From Rhodococcoides fascians NBRC 12155 = LMG 3623 (GTDB lineage Bacteria > Actinomycetota > Actinomycetes > Mycobacteriales > Mycobacteriaceae): a stretch of DNA of 64,000 bases. The translations under genes were made by a program, and so were the position numbers. The notes under the pieces were generated by a model that had not been told where the DNA came from, did no database searches, and was given only the letters and a program-made list of their open reading frames with translations. Shown in pieces: positions 1 through 8,192 of the stretch (positions within the stretch are counted from its first letter, which is position 1; the number at the start of each line of letters is the position of its first letter). The stretch is taken from assembly GCF_001894785.1 (NCBI RefSeq), contig NZ_BCWW01000002.1, forward strand, positions 62,001 to 126,000. Reading direction: 5' to 3'.

Positions 1-104
1 CTCTGCTCGTCGCGTGAATCGTGGACAGTTGGGCTCGAATTGTGTTCCCATGTGTGAACTCAGTTCTCTCTATCGAACAAATCAGCCATCGAAGGATGAT
101 CTTC

Positions 105-1274
105 ATGACCGTCGACCGCATCGTCGCGCACGCCTACCCCTGGGACGTCCTGGGCGATCCGCATTTCGTCGAACGCGCCAACACACTCGGGGTGCACGAG
201 ATCTCGCTTGCCGCGACGTACCACTCCACCAGAGCGGCAACCCCGCTGCATCCGCAGCACAAAGTGGTCGACGCCCACCACGCAGCGCTGTATCGACCGG
301 TTCGTCCCGACGCTTGGGCCGGGCACACGATCACTGCGCGGACGGCCGCCTGGGGCGGTGCCGAGGACGCGTTCGGCGAGGCAGCGGGTGTGCTGCGGGA
401 GGCCGGATTCCTGGTGAACGCGTGGATCGTGCTGACACACAGCACAATTCTCGGCCACGCCCATCCCGAGGCGACCGTCGTCAACTGTTTCGGAGATGCC
501 TATCGCTATGCCCTCGCACCAGGGCATCCCGACATCGTGCGTTACAGCGCCACGCTCGCGGCCGAAGCGATCCGCGGCGTCGAAGTACACGGGGTGTCCG
601 TCGAGGCCTGCGGGCAGCTGGGCTTCGCTCATGTCGGACCACACGAGAAGACGGACGGCGCGTTCCCTGGCATCGGCGACACGCTGATGTCGATCAGCTG
701 CACACAGCGCGAGCTCGACGCCTGGAGCGAACGAGGCGTCGACTCGGGGAAGGTGACGCACAAGCTGCGCGACGGTGTCGACGCCCTGTCGGCCGGAACC
801 TTGCCTGCCGGTGCGGCGATCACGGACGTGTTGGCCGCCGACGAGATCGACGCGGTGCTCGCCGTCCGGCACGCCGACGCCGATCACCTTCGCGCGGAAG
901 TGCTTGCCGCCGTGCGTGAACAGGCGCCGTCGGCACGCGTGACGCTGCACGGTCACCCGGATCCATGGAAGACCGGGCCTTCGCCTGCGTTGACCGCCTC
1001 CGCGCCCGCCGATGTCGATGCGGTGCTCGTGTCGGCCTGGCCGGGAACGGCCGAGACGGTGTCGGTGGTGCAGGCAACCCGCGCGGCCGTCGGCGACGGG
1101 GTGGACGTCGGTGCCTACGTATCGGTACTGCCGCCGAAGAAGCTGGACGAGGTCGCTGCGCATGTGGCCGCGACCCTCGACGCGGGGGCGAACGAGCTGC
1201 ACCTCTATCACCTCGGTCTCGTCAATCGACCCCAGCTCGATGCGCTGGGGTCGATCGTCACAACGTATTCGTAG
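105..1274 (+). CDS. Uncharacterised TIM-barrel-like protein, sugar-catabolism context
   Basis: A 389-residue protein beginning MTVDRIVAHAYPW. The ATG at 105 is preceded by GAAGG at 91-95 with good spacing, so the longer reading frame from position 21 is not needed. There is no signal peptide and no membrane segment. The alternating hydrophobic strands and the central HPD..., VEACGQLGF, HEK region resemble a family of actinobacterial proteins usually left as hypothetical or described as glycosidase-like barrels. I cannot name a reaction. It converges on a uronate dehydrogenase-like gene and lies near polyol genes, so a role in sugar or sugar-acid metabolism is an inference from neighbours only. 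Confidence 0.75.
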   Translation: MTVDRIVAHAYPWDVLGDPHFVERANTLGVHEISLAATYHSTRAATPLHPQHKVVDAHHAALYRPVRPDAWAGHTITARTAAWGGAEDAFGEAAGVLREAGFLVNAWIVLTHSTILGHAHPEATVVNCFGDAYRYALAPGHPDIVRYSATLAAEAIRGVEVHGVSVEACGQLGFAHVGPHEKTDGAFPGIGDTLMSISCTQRELDAWSERGVDSGKVTHKLRDGVDALSAGTLPAGAAITDVLAADEIDAVLAVRHADADHLRAEVLAAVREQAPSARVTLHGHPDPWKTGPSPALTASAPADVDAVLVSAWPGTAETVSVVQATRAAVGDGVDVGAYVSVLPPKKLDEVAAHVAATLDAGANELHLYHLGLVNRPQLDALGSIVTTYS

Positions 1275-1288
1275 GGGTCGACAACGGG

Positions 1289-1346
1289 TGCTCCACTCGA
1301 CCGGCCTCGGCGCGGAATCCCGCAGTCCGGGTGGTCGAGTGGAGCA
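1289..1346. terminator. Inverted repeat between convergent genes
   Basis: Two perfectly complementary 14-base arms (1289-1302, starting TGCTCCACTC, and 1333-1346) flank a 30-base loop. It lies between the stop at 1274 and the converging stop at 1356. There is no clear T-run, so it may be a bidirectional terminator of the type common in actinobacteria or a repeat element. Confidence 0.5.
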
Positions 1347-1355
1347 GAGGGTGCA

Positions 1356-2180
1356 TCACCGCATCCGTTGGCCGAGCGGGTGATCACAGAACGCGCCGCC
1401 GACTCGCTGCAGGATCGGATCGCTGAACGTCCACTCGTGTTCGGCCAGGAATTGCTCGGCGAACTGTTCCGCGTCGTCGCGAGGCAGGTATCCGATCTCC
1501 GCACCCTCGTTGCCCGACCACCATGCGCGCGAGTTCTTCGAGATTCCCCACACGGTGTGAAAACCTTTGGCGCTGTCCGACAGTGAGGCCTCGATCAGTC
1601 GCGCAGTGTCGGCGGGCGACATCCAGGTGGCCAGGCCGCGGTAGTTGGGCGGCGCGGCGAAGCTCGAACCGATACGCAGATTGACGACGTCGATACCGAA
1701 GCGGTCGTGGTACATCCGGCCGAGGGCTTCGACCGCTGCCTTGCTCCACCCGTAGAATCCGTCGGGTCGCGGAACGGCGTCGCCCGGAAGTGGCGAGTCG
1801 CCTGCCTCGTCGTGCGTCCAGAATCCGACTGCGTGATTGCTCGACGCCACCACTATCCGAGAAACCCCCTGCGCCACAGCGGCTTCGAAGACTGCCTGAG
1901 TGCCGTCGACGTTCACCGACAGAATGTTGGCCCACGAGTCCTCGGTGCTCAATCCCCCAAGGTGCAGGATTGCATCGACACCGTCCACCGCGGCGGCCAC
2001 GGCAGCGCGATCGGTGACCGAACCCTGTACGAATTCCTCTGTGGCCGAATCGATGTCGGTGATCTCGGCGATATCGAACAGGCGCAGCGTGCGGCCGGGA
2101 GTCGCCAGTAGAGGCCTGAGCATCGCCCCCATGTTGCCTGCGGCCCCGGTGATGAGCACTCGTGAAACGGTGTCGGTCAT
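1356..2180 (-). CDS. udh: Uronate dehydrogenase-like NAD-dependent SDR
   Basis: A 274-residue extended short-chain dehydrogenase. The Rossmann motif GAAGNMG is at 12-18, with serines at 113-114 and the catalytic Y-x-x-x-K (YGWSK) at 143-147. The stretches HLGGLS, VASSNH, RPDGFYGWSK, LRIGS and VVWGIS-type sequence match my recollection of Agrobacterium uronate dehydrogenase, which oxidises glucuronate or galacturonate to the aldarolactone. The ATG is preceded on the minus strand by GAAGGAG. It is divergent from an ABC sugar ATPase gene. A general sugar epimerase is the alternative, but the uronate dehydrogenase resemblance is good. Confidence 0.8.
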   Translation of the reverse strand: MTDTVSRVLITGAAGNMGAMLRPLLATPGRTLRLFDIAEITDIDSATEEFVQGSVTDRAAVAAAVDGVDAILHLGGLSTEDSWANILSVNVDGTQAVFEAAVAQGVSRIVVASSNHAVGFWTHDEAGDSPLPGDAVPRPDGFYGWSKAAVEALGRMYHDRFGIDVVNLRIGSSFAAPPNYRGLATWMSPADTARLIEASLSDSAKGFHTVWGISKNSRAWWSGNEGAEIGYLPRDDAEQFAEQFLAEHEWTFSDPILQRVGGAFCDHPLGQRMR

Positions 2181-2328
2181 TCTTCTCGAACTCCTTCGAT
2201 GGAAACCTTGTAATGGGCATCACAGTAATACATACTTCTAAACGAAGTCAGCATTCTGGCATCCATTCACATACATGAATCTCACTCGGATCGTCCGGCA
2301 CGTTCCTGCCGGTGAAGGGACCACCATC
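2181..2328. promoter_or_regulatory. Divergent promoter region with two inverted repeats
   Basis: This 148-base region separates the udh-like gene from the ABC ATPase. It is AT-richer than its surroundings and contains ACTTC-N5-GAAGT at 2234-2248 and ATTCA-N6-TGAAT at 2266-2281. Either could be an operator for a catabolic repressor. No SorC-type TGAGCA/TGCTCA site like the one at 8.16 kb was seen here. Function is inferred. Confidence 0.4.
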
Positions 2329-3408
2329 ATGGCCACCGTTGCATTTCAGGGCGTCACCAAACTGTTTCCCGGCGGCGACAAGGCTGCAGTCGACCAGCTC
2401 GATCTCGACATCCAGGACGGTGAATTCCTCGTCCTCGTGGGCCCGTCCGGCTGCGGAAAGTCGACGTCGCTGCGCATGCTCGCCGGTCTCGAAGAAGTCG
2501 ACAGGGGAACCATCACCATCGGCGGCAAGGACGTCACCGACCATCAGCCCAAGGATCGAGACATTGCGATGGTCTTCCAGAACTACGCCCTGTATCCGCA
2601 CATGACGGTCGGCGAGAACATGGGATTCGGACTTCGCATCGCCGGCGAGGACAAGGCCGAGATCAAGCGCCGCGTCGAGGACGCTGCCAAGATCCTCGAT
2701 CTCACCAAATTCCTCGACCGCAAACCCAAAGCGCTCTCCGGCGGCCAGCGTCAGCGAGTCGCCATGGGCCGCGCCATCGTTCGCAAACCCCAGGTGTTCC
2801 TCATGGATGAGCCGCTGTCCAACCTCGACGCCAAGCTTCGAGTGCAGACCCGCGCGCAGATCTCTGCACTGCAACGCAGGCTCGCCACGACGACCGTGTA
2901 CGTCACCCACGATCAGGTCGAGGCCATGACGATGGGCGATCGCGTGGCCGTCCTCAAAGACGGTGTGCTGCAGCAGTGTGACTCGCCGAGGCGCATGTAC
3001 GAACACCCGAACAACGTGTTCGTCGCCGGCTTCATCGGATCGCCTGCAATGAATCTGCTCGAGCTACCGCTCGTCGACGGCGGCGTCCGCTTCGGCGGTG
3101 AAGTGGTTCCGGTTCCCCGCTCCGCCATCGCCGGAATCGGCGAGAACACAGTGACGCTCGGTGTGCGGCCCGAGGACCTGCAGATCACCACCGGGGCAGG
3201 CCTCGAAGTGACCATCGACGTCGTCGAAGAACTCGGAGCCGACGCCTACGTCTACGGCCAGGCCGATATCAACGGCACGCGTCAGCCCATCGTCGTCCGC
3301 GCCGACGGCCGCATCCCACCGGAACGCGGATCGACGATCACGCTCTCCTACGCCGCCGAGCGCACCCACCTGTTCTCCACTGTGACCGGGGAGCGCTTGG
3401 TCGACTGA
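2329..3408 (+). CDS. Sugar ABC transporter ATPase, MsmK/UgpC type, without its own permease
   Basis: A 359-residue ATPase of the carbohydrate-uptake family. Walker A GPSGCGKST is at 38-46, the Q-loop is in VFQNYALYP, the signature LSGGQ is at 136-140 and Walker B VFLMDE at 156-161. A C-terminal OB/TOBE regulatory domain starts after about residue 240. The ATG at 2329 has AAGGGA just upstream; an ATG at 2275 lacks such support. It is clearly paralogous to the ATPase at 12.4 kb. No permease or binding-protein gene adjoins it, so it may be a shared ATPase energising several sugar importers, as is known for MsmK-type proteins. Confidence 0.9.
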   Translation: MATVAFQGVTKLFPGGDKAAVDQLDLDIQDGEFLVLVGPSGCGKSTSLRMLAGLEEVDRGTITIGGKDVTDHQPKDRDIAMVFQNYALYPHMTVGENMGFGLRIAGEDKAEIKRRVEDAAKILDLTKFLDRKPKALSGGQRQRVAMGRAIVRKPQVFLMDEPLSNLDAKLRVQTRAQISALQRRLATTTVYVTHDQVEAMTMGDRVAVLKDGVLQQCDSPRRMYEHPNNVFVAGFIGSPAMNLLELPLVDGGVRFGGEVVPVPRSAIAGIGENTVTLGVRPEDLQITTGAGLEVTIDVVEELGADAYVYGQADINGTRQPIVVRADGRIPPERGSTITLSYAAERTHLFSTVTGERLVD

Positions 3409-3442
3409 TGCCGTAGGCGGTGGAGCGCTGACGCGCATGTGC

Positions 3443-3470
3443 GCGGGAGTGGAGCCTGCGGAATGACCCA
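3443..3470. repeat. 28-bp dispersed repeat, copy 1
   Basis: This stretch, starting GCGGGAGTGGAGCC and ending CCCA, recurs with one mismatch at 54090-54117. It lies 35 bases after an ABC ATPase stop codon. Its nature is unknown; short dispersed intergenic repeats of this kind occur in Rhodococcus. Confidence 0.6.
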
Positions 3471-3471
3471 G

Positions 3472-3511
3472 GTGCGCGGAAACTCGACCCCTGCTACGAA
3501 GTTCCGCGCAC
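3472..3511. terminator. Inverted repeat after the orphan ABC ATPase gene
   Basis: Arms 3472-3486 and 3497-3511 pair at 13 of 15 positions, with ten perfect outer pairs (GTGCGCGGAA/TTCCGCGCAC). It sits between the ATPase stop (3408) and the ktrB start (3552), so it may end the first transcript. There is no T-run. Confidence 0.45.
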
Positions 3512-3551
3512 GTGCCGCGAAGCGGCTCGTCCCACCGGTACTGTCTGCCGG

Positions 3552-4928
3552 GTGACAGACGCTCACCAGGCATCACGACGGTTCGCGCTCTTCAGGCCGA
3601 CGCCGGTCAGAGTGATGGCAACGGGTTTCGCGGTGGCCATACTCCTCGGTGCGGGCATCCTGATGGTTCCGGCGGCCACCGTGCCTGGAAACGACACCGG
3701 GATTCTGCAGGCGCTGTTCACGTCGACCTCGGCGGTGAGCCTGACGGGCCTGATCGTGGTGGACACCCCGGTGTACTGGTCGGGTCTCGGCCAGGGCGTC
3801 ATTCTCGGCCTGATTCAGATCGGCGGGTTCGGGATCATGACGATCGCGTCCTTGGTCGGGTTGCTCCTGGCGGATCGGATCGGTCTTCGGGGCAGGTTGA
3901 ATGCGGCAGCCGAGGTACGCACATCCGGGCTGGGCGACGTTCGAAGCGTCGTCGTGGGTGTGTTTCGTACCAGTCTGATCATCGAGGGCGTCGTCGCGCT
4001 CTGTCTGGCGGCGCGCTTCTTCTTCGGATACGACGAGCCCCTCGGCCGCGCGATCTGGCTGGGGATCTTCCATTCCGTGTCGGCGTTCAACAACGCAGGA
4101 TTCGCGCTCTTCAGCGACAACATGATCGGGTTCGCCACCGACCCATGGATCTGTGTGCCGTTGTTGATCGCGGTCGTGTTGGGCGGCATCGGGTTTCCGG
4201 TTCTGTTCGAGATCGCCCGTCGTGCCCGATCGCGTGCCCGCGGCGTTCGTTCTCGCAAGCGCTGGACCTTGCACACCCGGATGACGTTGTCCGTCACCGC
4301 CGTTCTGTTGGTTCTCGGCCCGACGGTGGTGTTGCTTTTCGAGTGGTCGAGAACCCTGGGCGGATTCGGGTTCTGGGACAAGATGCTCGTCGCGACGTTC
4401 CAGGGCGTCATGCCCCGCACCGCAGGCTTCAACAGTGTCGAATACGCGGATGTGGATAACGCGACCCTCTTGATCACCGATGTCCTGATGTTCATCGGTG
4501 GTGGCAGCGGCGGTACGGCAGGCGGCATCAAGGTCACCACATTTGCCTTGCTGCTGTTCGTCATCGTGGCCGAAATCCGCGGTGACCGCGAGGTGACGGT
4601 GTTCGACCGTCGAATAGATCCTCGGGTGCAACGTCAGGCATTGACCGTCGCGTTGATCGGGGTGGCCCTCATCATGCTGCCGGTGGTGGCGCTGTTGGCC
4701 GGTACGAACTTCGACCTCGACGTGCTTCTCTTCGAGGTCGTCTCGGCATTCGCGACGGTGGGCCTGTCCACCGGAATCACCGCACAGTTGCCCGGCTGGG
4801 GCCAGATGATTCTGATCGTCCTGATGTATCTGGGCCGCATCGGTTCCATCACTCTGGTCAGTGCTCTCGCCGCCCGCGACCGCGGTCGGCGCTACATGCT
4901 TCCCACGGAAAGGCCGTTCATTGGCTAG
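3552..4928 (+). CDS. ktrB: KtrB/TrkH-family potassium uptake channel subunit
   Basis: A 458-residue integral membrane protein that moves K+ as the membrane subunit of a Ktr system. All four selectivity-filter repeats are visible: TSTSAVSLTGL (about residues 57-67), SVSAFNNAGF, MPRTAGFN and SAFATVGLSTG, each with its filter glycine. Length matches KtrB (about 450 residues) rather than the longer TrkH. Translation probably begins at the GTG at 3552 (VTDAHQASRR). The stop overlaps the start of the partner regulatory gene by 8 bases, so the pair is co-translated. Confidence 0.92.
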   Translation: MTDAHQASRRFALFRPTPVRVMATGFAVAILLGAGILMVPAATVPGNDTGILQALFTSTSAVSLTGLIVVDTPVYWSGLGQGVILGLIQIGGFGIMTIASLVGLLLADRIGLRGRLNAAAEVRTSGLGDVRSVVVGVFRTSLIIEGVVALCLAARFFFGYDEPLGRAIWLGIFHSVSAFNNAGFALFSDNMIGFATDPWICVPLLIAVVLGGIGFPVLFEIARRARSRARGVRSRKRWTLHTRMTLSVTAVLLVLGPTVVLLFEWSRTLGGFGFWDKMLVATFQGVMPRTAGFNSVEYADVDNATLLITDVLMFIGGGSGGTAGGIKVTTFALLLFVIVAEIRGDREVTVFDRRIDPRVQRQALTVALIGVALIMLPVVALLAGTNFDLDVLLFEVVSAFATVGLSTGITAQLPGWGQMILIVLMYLGRIGSITLVSALAARDRGRRYMLPTERPFIG

Positions 4929-5586
4929 CAAACCGTCCTCCGACGTCGTCGTCGTTCTCGGTCTCGGCCGCTTCGGTAAGTCGCTGGCGCTGGAACTGAT
5001 GAGCCAGGGAGTCGAGGTGCTCGGCGTCGACAGCGACGAGGCCGTAGTGCAACGCGTGGCAGACCGTTTGACGCATGCTGTGGTGGCCGATACCACCGAC
5101 GAGGAGTCGTTGCGACAACTTTCGGTACACGAGTACGACCGCGCCGTCGTGGGCATCGGTTCCAATCTCGAAGCGAGCCTGCTCACCGCATCGGCTCTGG
5201 TGAATCTGTCGATGTCGACCATCTGGGCCAAGGCTCTGAGCAACGCGCACGCCAAGATTCTCAGCCAGATCGGCGTCCACCACGTTGTCAGGCCCGAGCA
5301 CGACATGGGTAAGCGAGTAGCTCACCTGGTACGTGGTCGGATGATGGACTACATCGAGTTCGACGACGGCTTTGCCATGGCGAAGACGTCGCCCCCGGCC
5401 TCGCTGCTAGGAAAAACTCTGGGCGAGAGTGGAATTCGCACCAAGCACGGAGTAACCGTCGTTGCAGTCAAGCGTCCGGGTGAAGGGTTCACCTACGCCA
5501 CGGCCGACACGGTGATCGGCGCAGGCGATACCGTCATCGTCTCCGGCCAGGTTCGAGACACCGAAAAATTCAGCGAGTCGACCTGA
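4921..5586 (+). CDS. ktrA: KtrA/TrkA-type potassium channel regulatory subunit (RCK/KTN)
   Basis: A 221-residue cytoplasmic protein that gates KtrB in response to nucleotides. The N-terminal RCK domain has GLGRFG at 14-19 and an acidic residue after the second strand (VLGVDSDE). The C-terminal part (about 140-220) is a TrkA_C domain. I choose the TTG at 4921, giving MASKPSSDVVVV, because GGAAAGG lies just upstream and the length then equals that of typical KtrA. An ATG further upstream would run deep into ktrB. Its last 17 bases overlap the convergent mannitol dehydrogenase gene. Confidence 0.9.
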   Translation: MASKPSSDVVVVLGLGRFGKSLALELMSQGVEVLGVDSDEAVVQRVADRLTHAVVADTTDEESLRQLSVHEYDRAVVGIGSNLEASLLTASALVNLSMSTIWAKALSNAHAKILSQIGVHHVVRPEHDMGKRVAHLVRGRMMDYIEFDDGFAMAKTSPPASLLGKTLGESGIRTKHGVTVVAVKRPGEGFTYATADTVIGAGDTVIVSGQVRDTEKFSEST

Positions 5587-7045
5587 GCGCCTCCAGGGTC
5601 GCGCGCGCACCCTTCTCCTGAAGTGATGTCAGCTGTTTCGTGTACTCGGCGACGAAACGGTCGTTGTCGATCAGATCGCCGAACACTGCGCGATTGGCGA
5701 TGAAGGCCGTCGGATTCTCTCGCTGACTCTGCGCGATCGGAACGAGTGAATCCTTCAGTTGATCGACGATGTCGATGGGCTCACCGGCCTCGTCGACTGC
5801 CTCGGCGTAGCGTGCCCAACTGGCAACGACTGCGGTGGAGCGAGTGATCTCACCGCCGCTCTCGAGATTCTTGCGGATGACGGGCAAGAGCCACTTGGGA
5901 ATTCGATCCGAGGACTCGGCGCACAGGCGTGCGACGGTGTCGCGGATTTCCGGGTTGGAGAACCGTTCGATGAGCGTGTGCTTGTATTCAGCGAGGTCGA
6001 TGCCGGGAACGGGTTGCAATGTGGGCGTTGCTTCCTCGTCCATGTACGCGAGCAGGAACGCGGCGAACTGCGGGTCCTGACAGACTTCGTGCACCAGTCG
6101 AAATCCGCTGAGGTAGCCGAAATACGCGAGCGCCTGATGGCTGGCGTTGAGCAGCCGTAACTTCATCAGCTCGTACGGCGTGACGTCGTCGACAACCTGA
6201 ACTCCGACGTCCTCGAGAGGCGGGCGCCCCAGCGTGAAGTTGTCCTCGAGCACCCACTGTGTGAACGGCTCACCGGCTACGGGCCACTGATCGTCGATGG
6301 CGTAGCGGGCAGAGAGTTCCTCGATCACTTCCGGTGTCGTGACCGGAGTGATGCGGTCGACCATGGAGTTGGGGAACGCCCCTTCTGCGGCGATCCACTC
6401 TGCGAGAGCTGGATCCTTCAGGCGGGCAAAGGTGGTGAATGTCGATTGTGCGATGTGGCCGTTGCCTTCGATGTTGTCGCACGACATGATCGTGAACGGC
6501 TTCAGTCCGCGTTCCTTGCGCCGTGACAATGCCTCCACGACGAGCCCGAATGTGGTTGCCGGAACGGCCCCGTCCTCGAGATCGGCGACGATGGCGGGGT
6601 TCTCGACGTCGAACTCGCCCGTCGTCGCGGAGAAGTTGTAGCCGCCCTCGGTGATCGTGAGAGAGACGATCCTCGTGGTCTCCGCGGCCATCTTCTCGAT
6701 GACGGCTTCTGCGTCGTCGGGCGCGAAGAGATATTCGACGATGGATCCGATGACGCGGGTGTCCCACGTGCCGTCGGAATGCTTGAGCGCCAACGTGTAC
6801 AGGCAGTTCTGCGCCTCCATCACGTCCTTCATCCGGCGGTCTCCGGGAAGTACGCCCACTCCGCAGATGCCCCACTCGGACCCTTGCCCCTGTTGCAACA
6901 ACCGGTCGATGTACATCGCCTGATGTGCTCGATGGAAGCCGCCGACACCGAAATGCACGATGCCCACGGTGACGTCGGAACGGTCGTAGGTGGGAACGGA
7001 CACGTCCTCGATGAAGTCGTCGAGATTGCGCGAGTTCAACTTCAT
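5570..7045 (-). CDS. Mannitol 2-dehydrogenase (polyol long-chain dehydrogenase)
   Basis: A 491-residue NAD-dependent polyol dehydrogenase, expected to oxidise D-mannitol to fructose or D-arabinitol to xylulose. The nucleotide-binding motif is HFGVGGFHRAH at 31-41. The catalytic set K-x4-N-x2-H appears in KLRLLNASH, matching Lys, Asn and His of Pseudomonas mannitol 2-dehydrogenase. The ATG at 7045 follows GAAGGAG and overlaps the upstream dehydrogenase stop as ATGA, so the two form one translationally coupled operon. A longer upstream frame is excluded because it would lie within that gene. The exact polyol cannot be read from sequence. Confidence 0.92.
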   Translation of the reverse strand: MKLNSRNLDDFIEDVSVPTYDRSDVTVGIVHFGVGGFHRAHQAMYIDRLLQQGQGSEWGICGVGVLPGDRRMKDVMEAQNCLYTLALKHSDGTWDTRVIGSIVEYLFAPDDAEAVIEKMAAETTRIVSLTITEGGYNFSATTGEFDVENPAIVADLEDGAVPATTFGLVVEALSRRKERGLKPFTIMSCDNIEGNGHIAQSTFTTFARLKDPALAEWIAAEGAFPNSMVDRITPVTTPEVIEELSARYAIDDQWPVAGEPFTQWVLEDNFTLGRPPLEDVGVQVVDDVTPYELMKLRLLNASHQALAYFGYLSGFRLVHEVCQDPQFAAFLLAYMDEEATPTLQPVPGIDLAEYKHTLIERFSNPEIRDTVARLCAESSDRIPKWLLPVIRKNLESGGEITRSTAVVASWARYAEAVDEAGEPIDIVDQLKDSLVPIAQSQRENPTAFIANRAVFGDLIDNDRFVAEYTKQLTSLQEKGARATLEALRSTR

Positions 7046-8124
7046 ACGTTCGTCTCCTTCGATGGGCTCTGGGAAAGACCTGGAATCACAACGGCTTTGA
7101 TGCTGCCGGGTTGCTTGTCTGCATTCAAGGCATCCTCGACGCGATCGAGGCCGAAACGCGCGGTGACCATAGCATCGAGGTCGACGCGACCGGCCAGGAC
7201 GAGCTCGCGCGCGATCGGCCACGTGTTGGCGTAGCGAAACACGCCGGTGAGAACCAGTTCTCGGTTCTGAATCAGTGAGATGGGAAGCGGGTAATCCGAA
7301 CCGCCCATGCCCACCAGTACGACGGTACCCGCCGGCCGCACAGCATGAATGCCGTCGACGACGGCCCGAGCAGCACCCGATGCGTCGATGAACGCGTCCA
7401 CTTCCAGCGCACGTACGTCGTCCACTGCTGGATCGAGCACCCGCGTCGCACCGAGCTTCGCGGCATTGTCACGTCGCGGTGCGTCGATGTCACTGACGAT
7501 CACCTCGGTGGCACCGAAAGCACGGGCCACCTGGGCGGTGACGATGCCGACCGGGCCTGCACCGGCGATGAGCACGCTGGATCCGGCGGTGATTCCGGCC
7601 TTCTGCGCCGACGCGATACCGACCGACAGCGGCTCGAACAGTGCTGCGGCCTCGTCGGAGATCGAGTCGGGGACGTCGTGGGCGAACACCGACTGGATCA
7701 GTACGTACTCTGCCAGCGCGCCGTCGATCGGCGGCGTGGCGAAGAATTCCATGGCCGGGCACAGGTTGTAGCGGCCGGCGCGCGACTGGGCGCTGGTGGG
7801 ATCGGGACGCTGCGGTTCGATGGACACCCGCTGCCCGACGCGGGCGTCGGACACATCGGAGCCGACCGCGACGATCACACCGGCCGCCTCGTGACCGAGG
7901 ACCAGCGGGCCGTCGACCACGTACTCGCCGATGCGTCCCTCCCGGTAGTAATGCGCATCGGACCCGCACACGCCGACGGCGGTGACCTGGACCAGTACCT
8001 CGTCGTGGGCTGGGGTCGGCACCGGCCGGTCTTCCATTCGTATCTCGTGCACGCCGGTGAGCACGCTGGCCTGCATGGACTGTGGCACGGGCCGCTGGAT
8101 GCGAGGGGGTGTTGTGTAGATCAC
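7042..8124 (-). CDS. Zinc-dependent sorbitol/xylitol dehydrogenase-type MDR
   Basis: A 360-residue medium-chain dehydrogenase, probably oxidising a polyol at C2. The catalytic zinc ligands are Cys53 (GVCGSD), His78-Glu79 (LGHEAAG) and Glu164 (FEP). The NAD-binding motif is GAGPVGI near 190. Only one cysteine (NLCP, 122) remains in the structural-zinc lobe, as in some sorbitol dehydrogenases. The GTG at 8124 has no usable ribosome site but sits exactly 6 bases after TAACAT, suggesting a leaderless mRNA. Residue 17 (MQASVLTG) is the alternative start and fits the family N-terminus. It is the first gene of the minus-strand polyol operon. Confidence 0.88.
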   Translation of the reverse strand: MIYTTPPRIQRPVPQSMQASVLTGVHEIRMEDRPVPTPAHDEVLVQVTAVGVCGSDAHYYREGRIGEYVVDGPLVLGHEAAGVIVAVGSDVSDARVGQRVSIEPQRPDPTSAQSRAGRYNLCPAMEFFATPPIDGALAEYVLIQSVFAHDVPDSISDEAAALFEPLSVGIASAQKAGITAGSSVLIAGAGPVGIVTAQVARAFGATEVIVSDIDAPRRDNAAKLGATRVLDPAVDDVRALEVDAFIDASGAARAVVDGIHAVRPAGTVVLVGMGGSDYPLPISLIQNRELVLTGVFRYANTWPIARELVLAGRVDLDAMVTARFGLDRVEDALNADKQPGSIKAVVIPGLSQSPSKETNV

Positions 8125-8130
8125 ACCTTA

Positions 8131-8136
8131 ATGTTA
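8131..8136 (-). promoter_or_regulatory. Predicted -10 element for a leaderless polyol dehydrogenase mRNA
   Basis: On the minus strand this reads TAACAT and lies 6 bases before the GTG at 8124, the spacing expected for leaderless actinobacterial transcripts. The upstream TGAGCA half-operator overlaps the -10/-35 spacer, so the regulator at 8193 could repress it. Confidence 0.5.
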
Positions 8137-8142
8137 GCTTAG

Positions 8143-8175
8143 TGAGCAGATGAACACGAGCTGAGCATTTGCTCA
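8143..8175. promoter_or_regulatory. Tandem operator for the SorC-family polyol regulator
   Basis: A perfect 14-base palindrome, TGAGCA-TT-TGCTCA, occupies 8162-8175, immediately before the ribosome site of the regulator gene. A degenerate copy, TGAGCA-GA-TGAACA, lies 19 bases upstream at 8143-8156. The two sites sit between the divergent polyol dehydrogenase operon and the regulator-transporter operon, placing both under one control. Binding by the adjacent SorC-family protein is inferred from position. Confidence 0.65.
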
Positions 8176-8192
8176 CTGGTCAGGGAGGCGTC

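Noticed and set aside
7046-7222. Upstream extension of mannitol dehydrogenase
   Set aside because: It lies inside the polyol dehydrogenase gene in another frame; the ATG at 7045 has a strong ribosome site.
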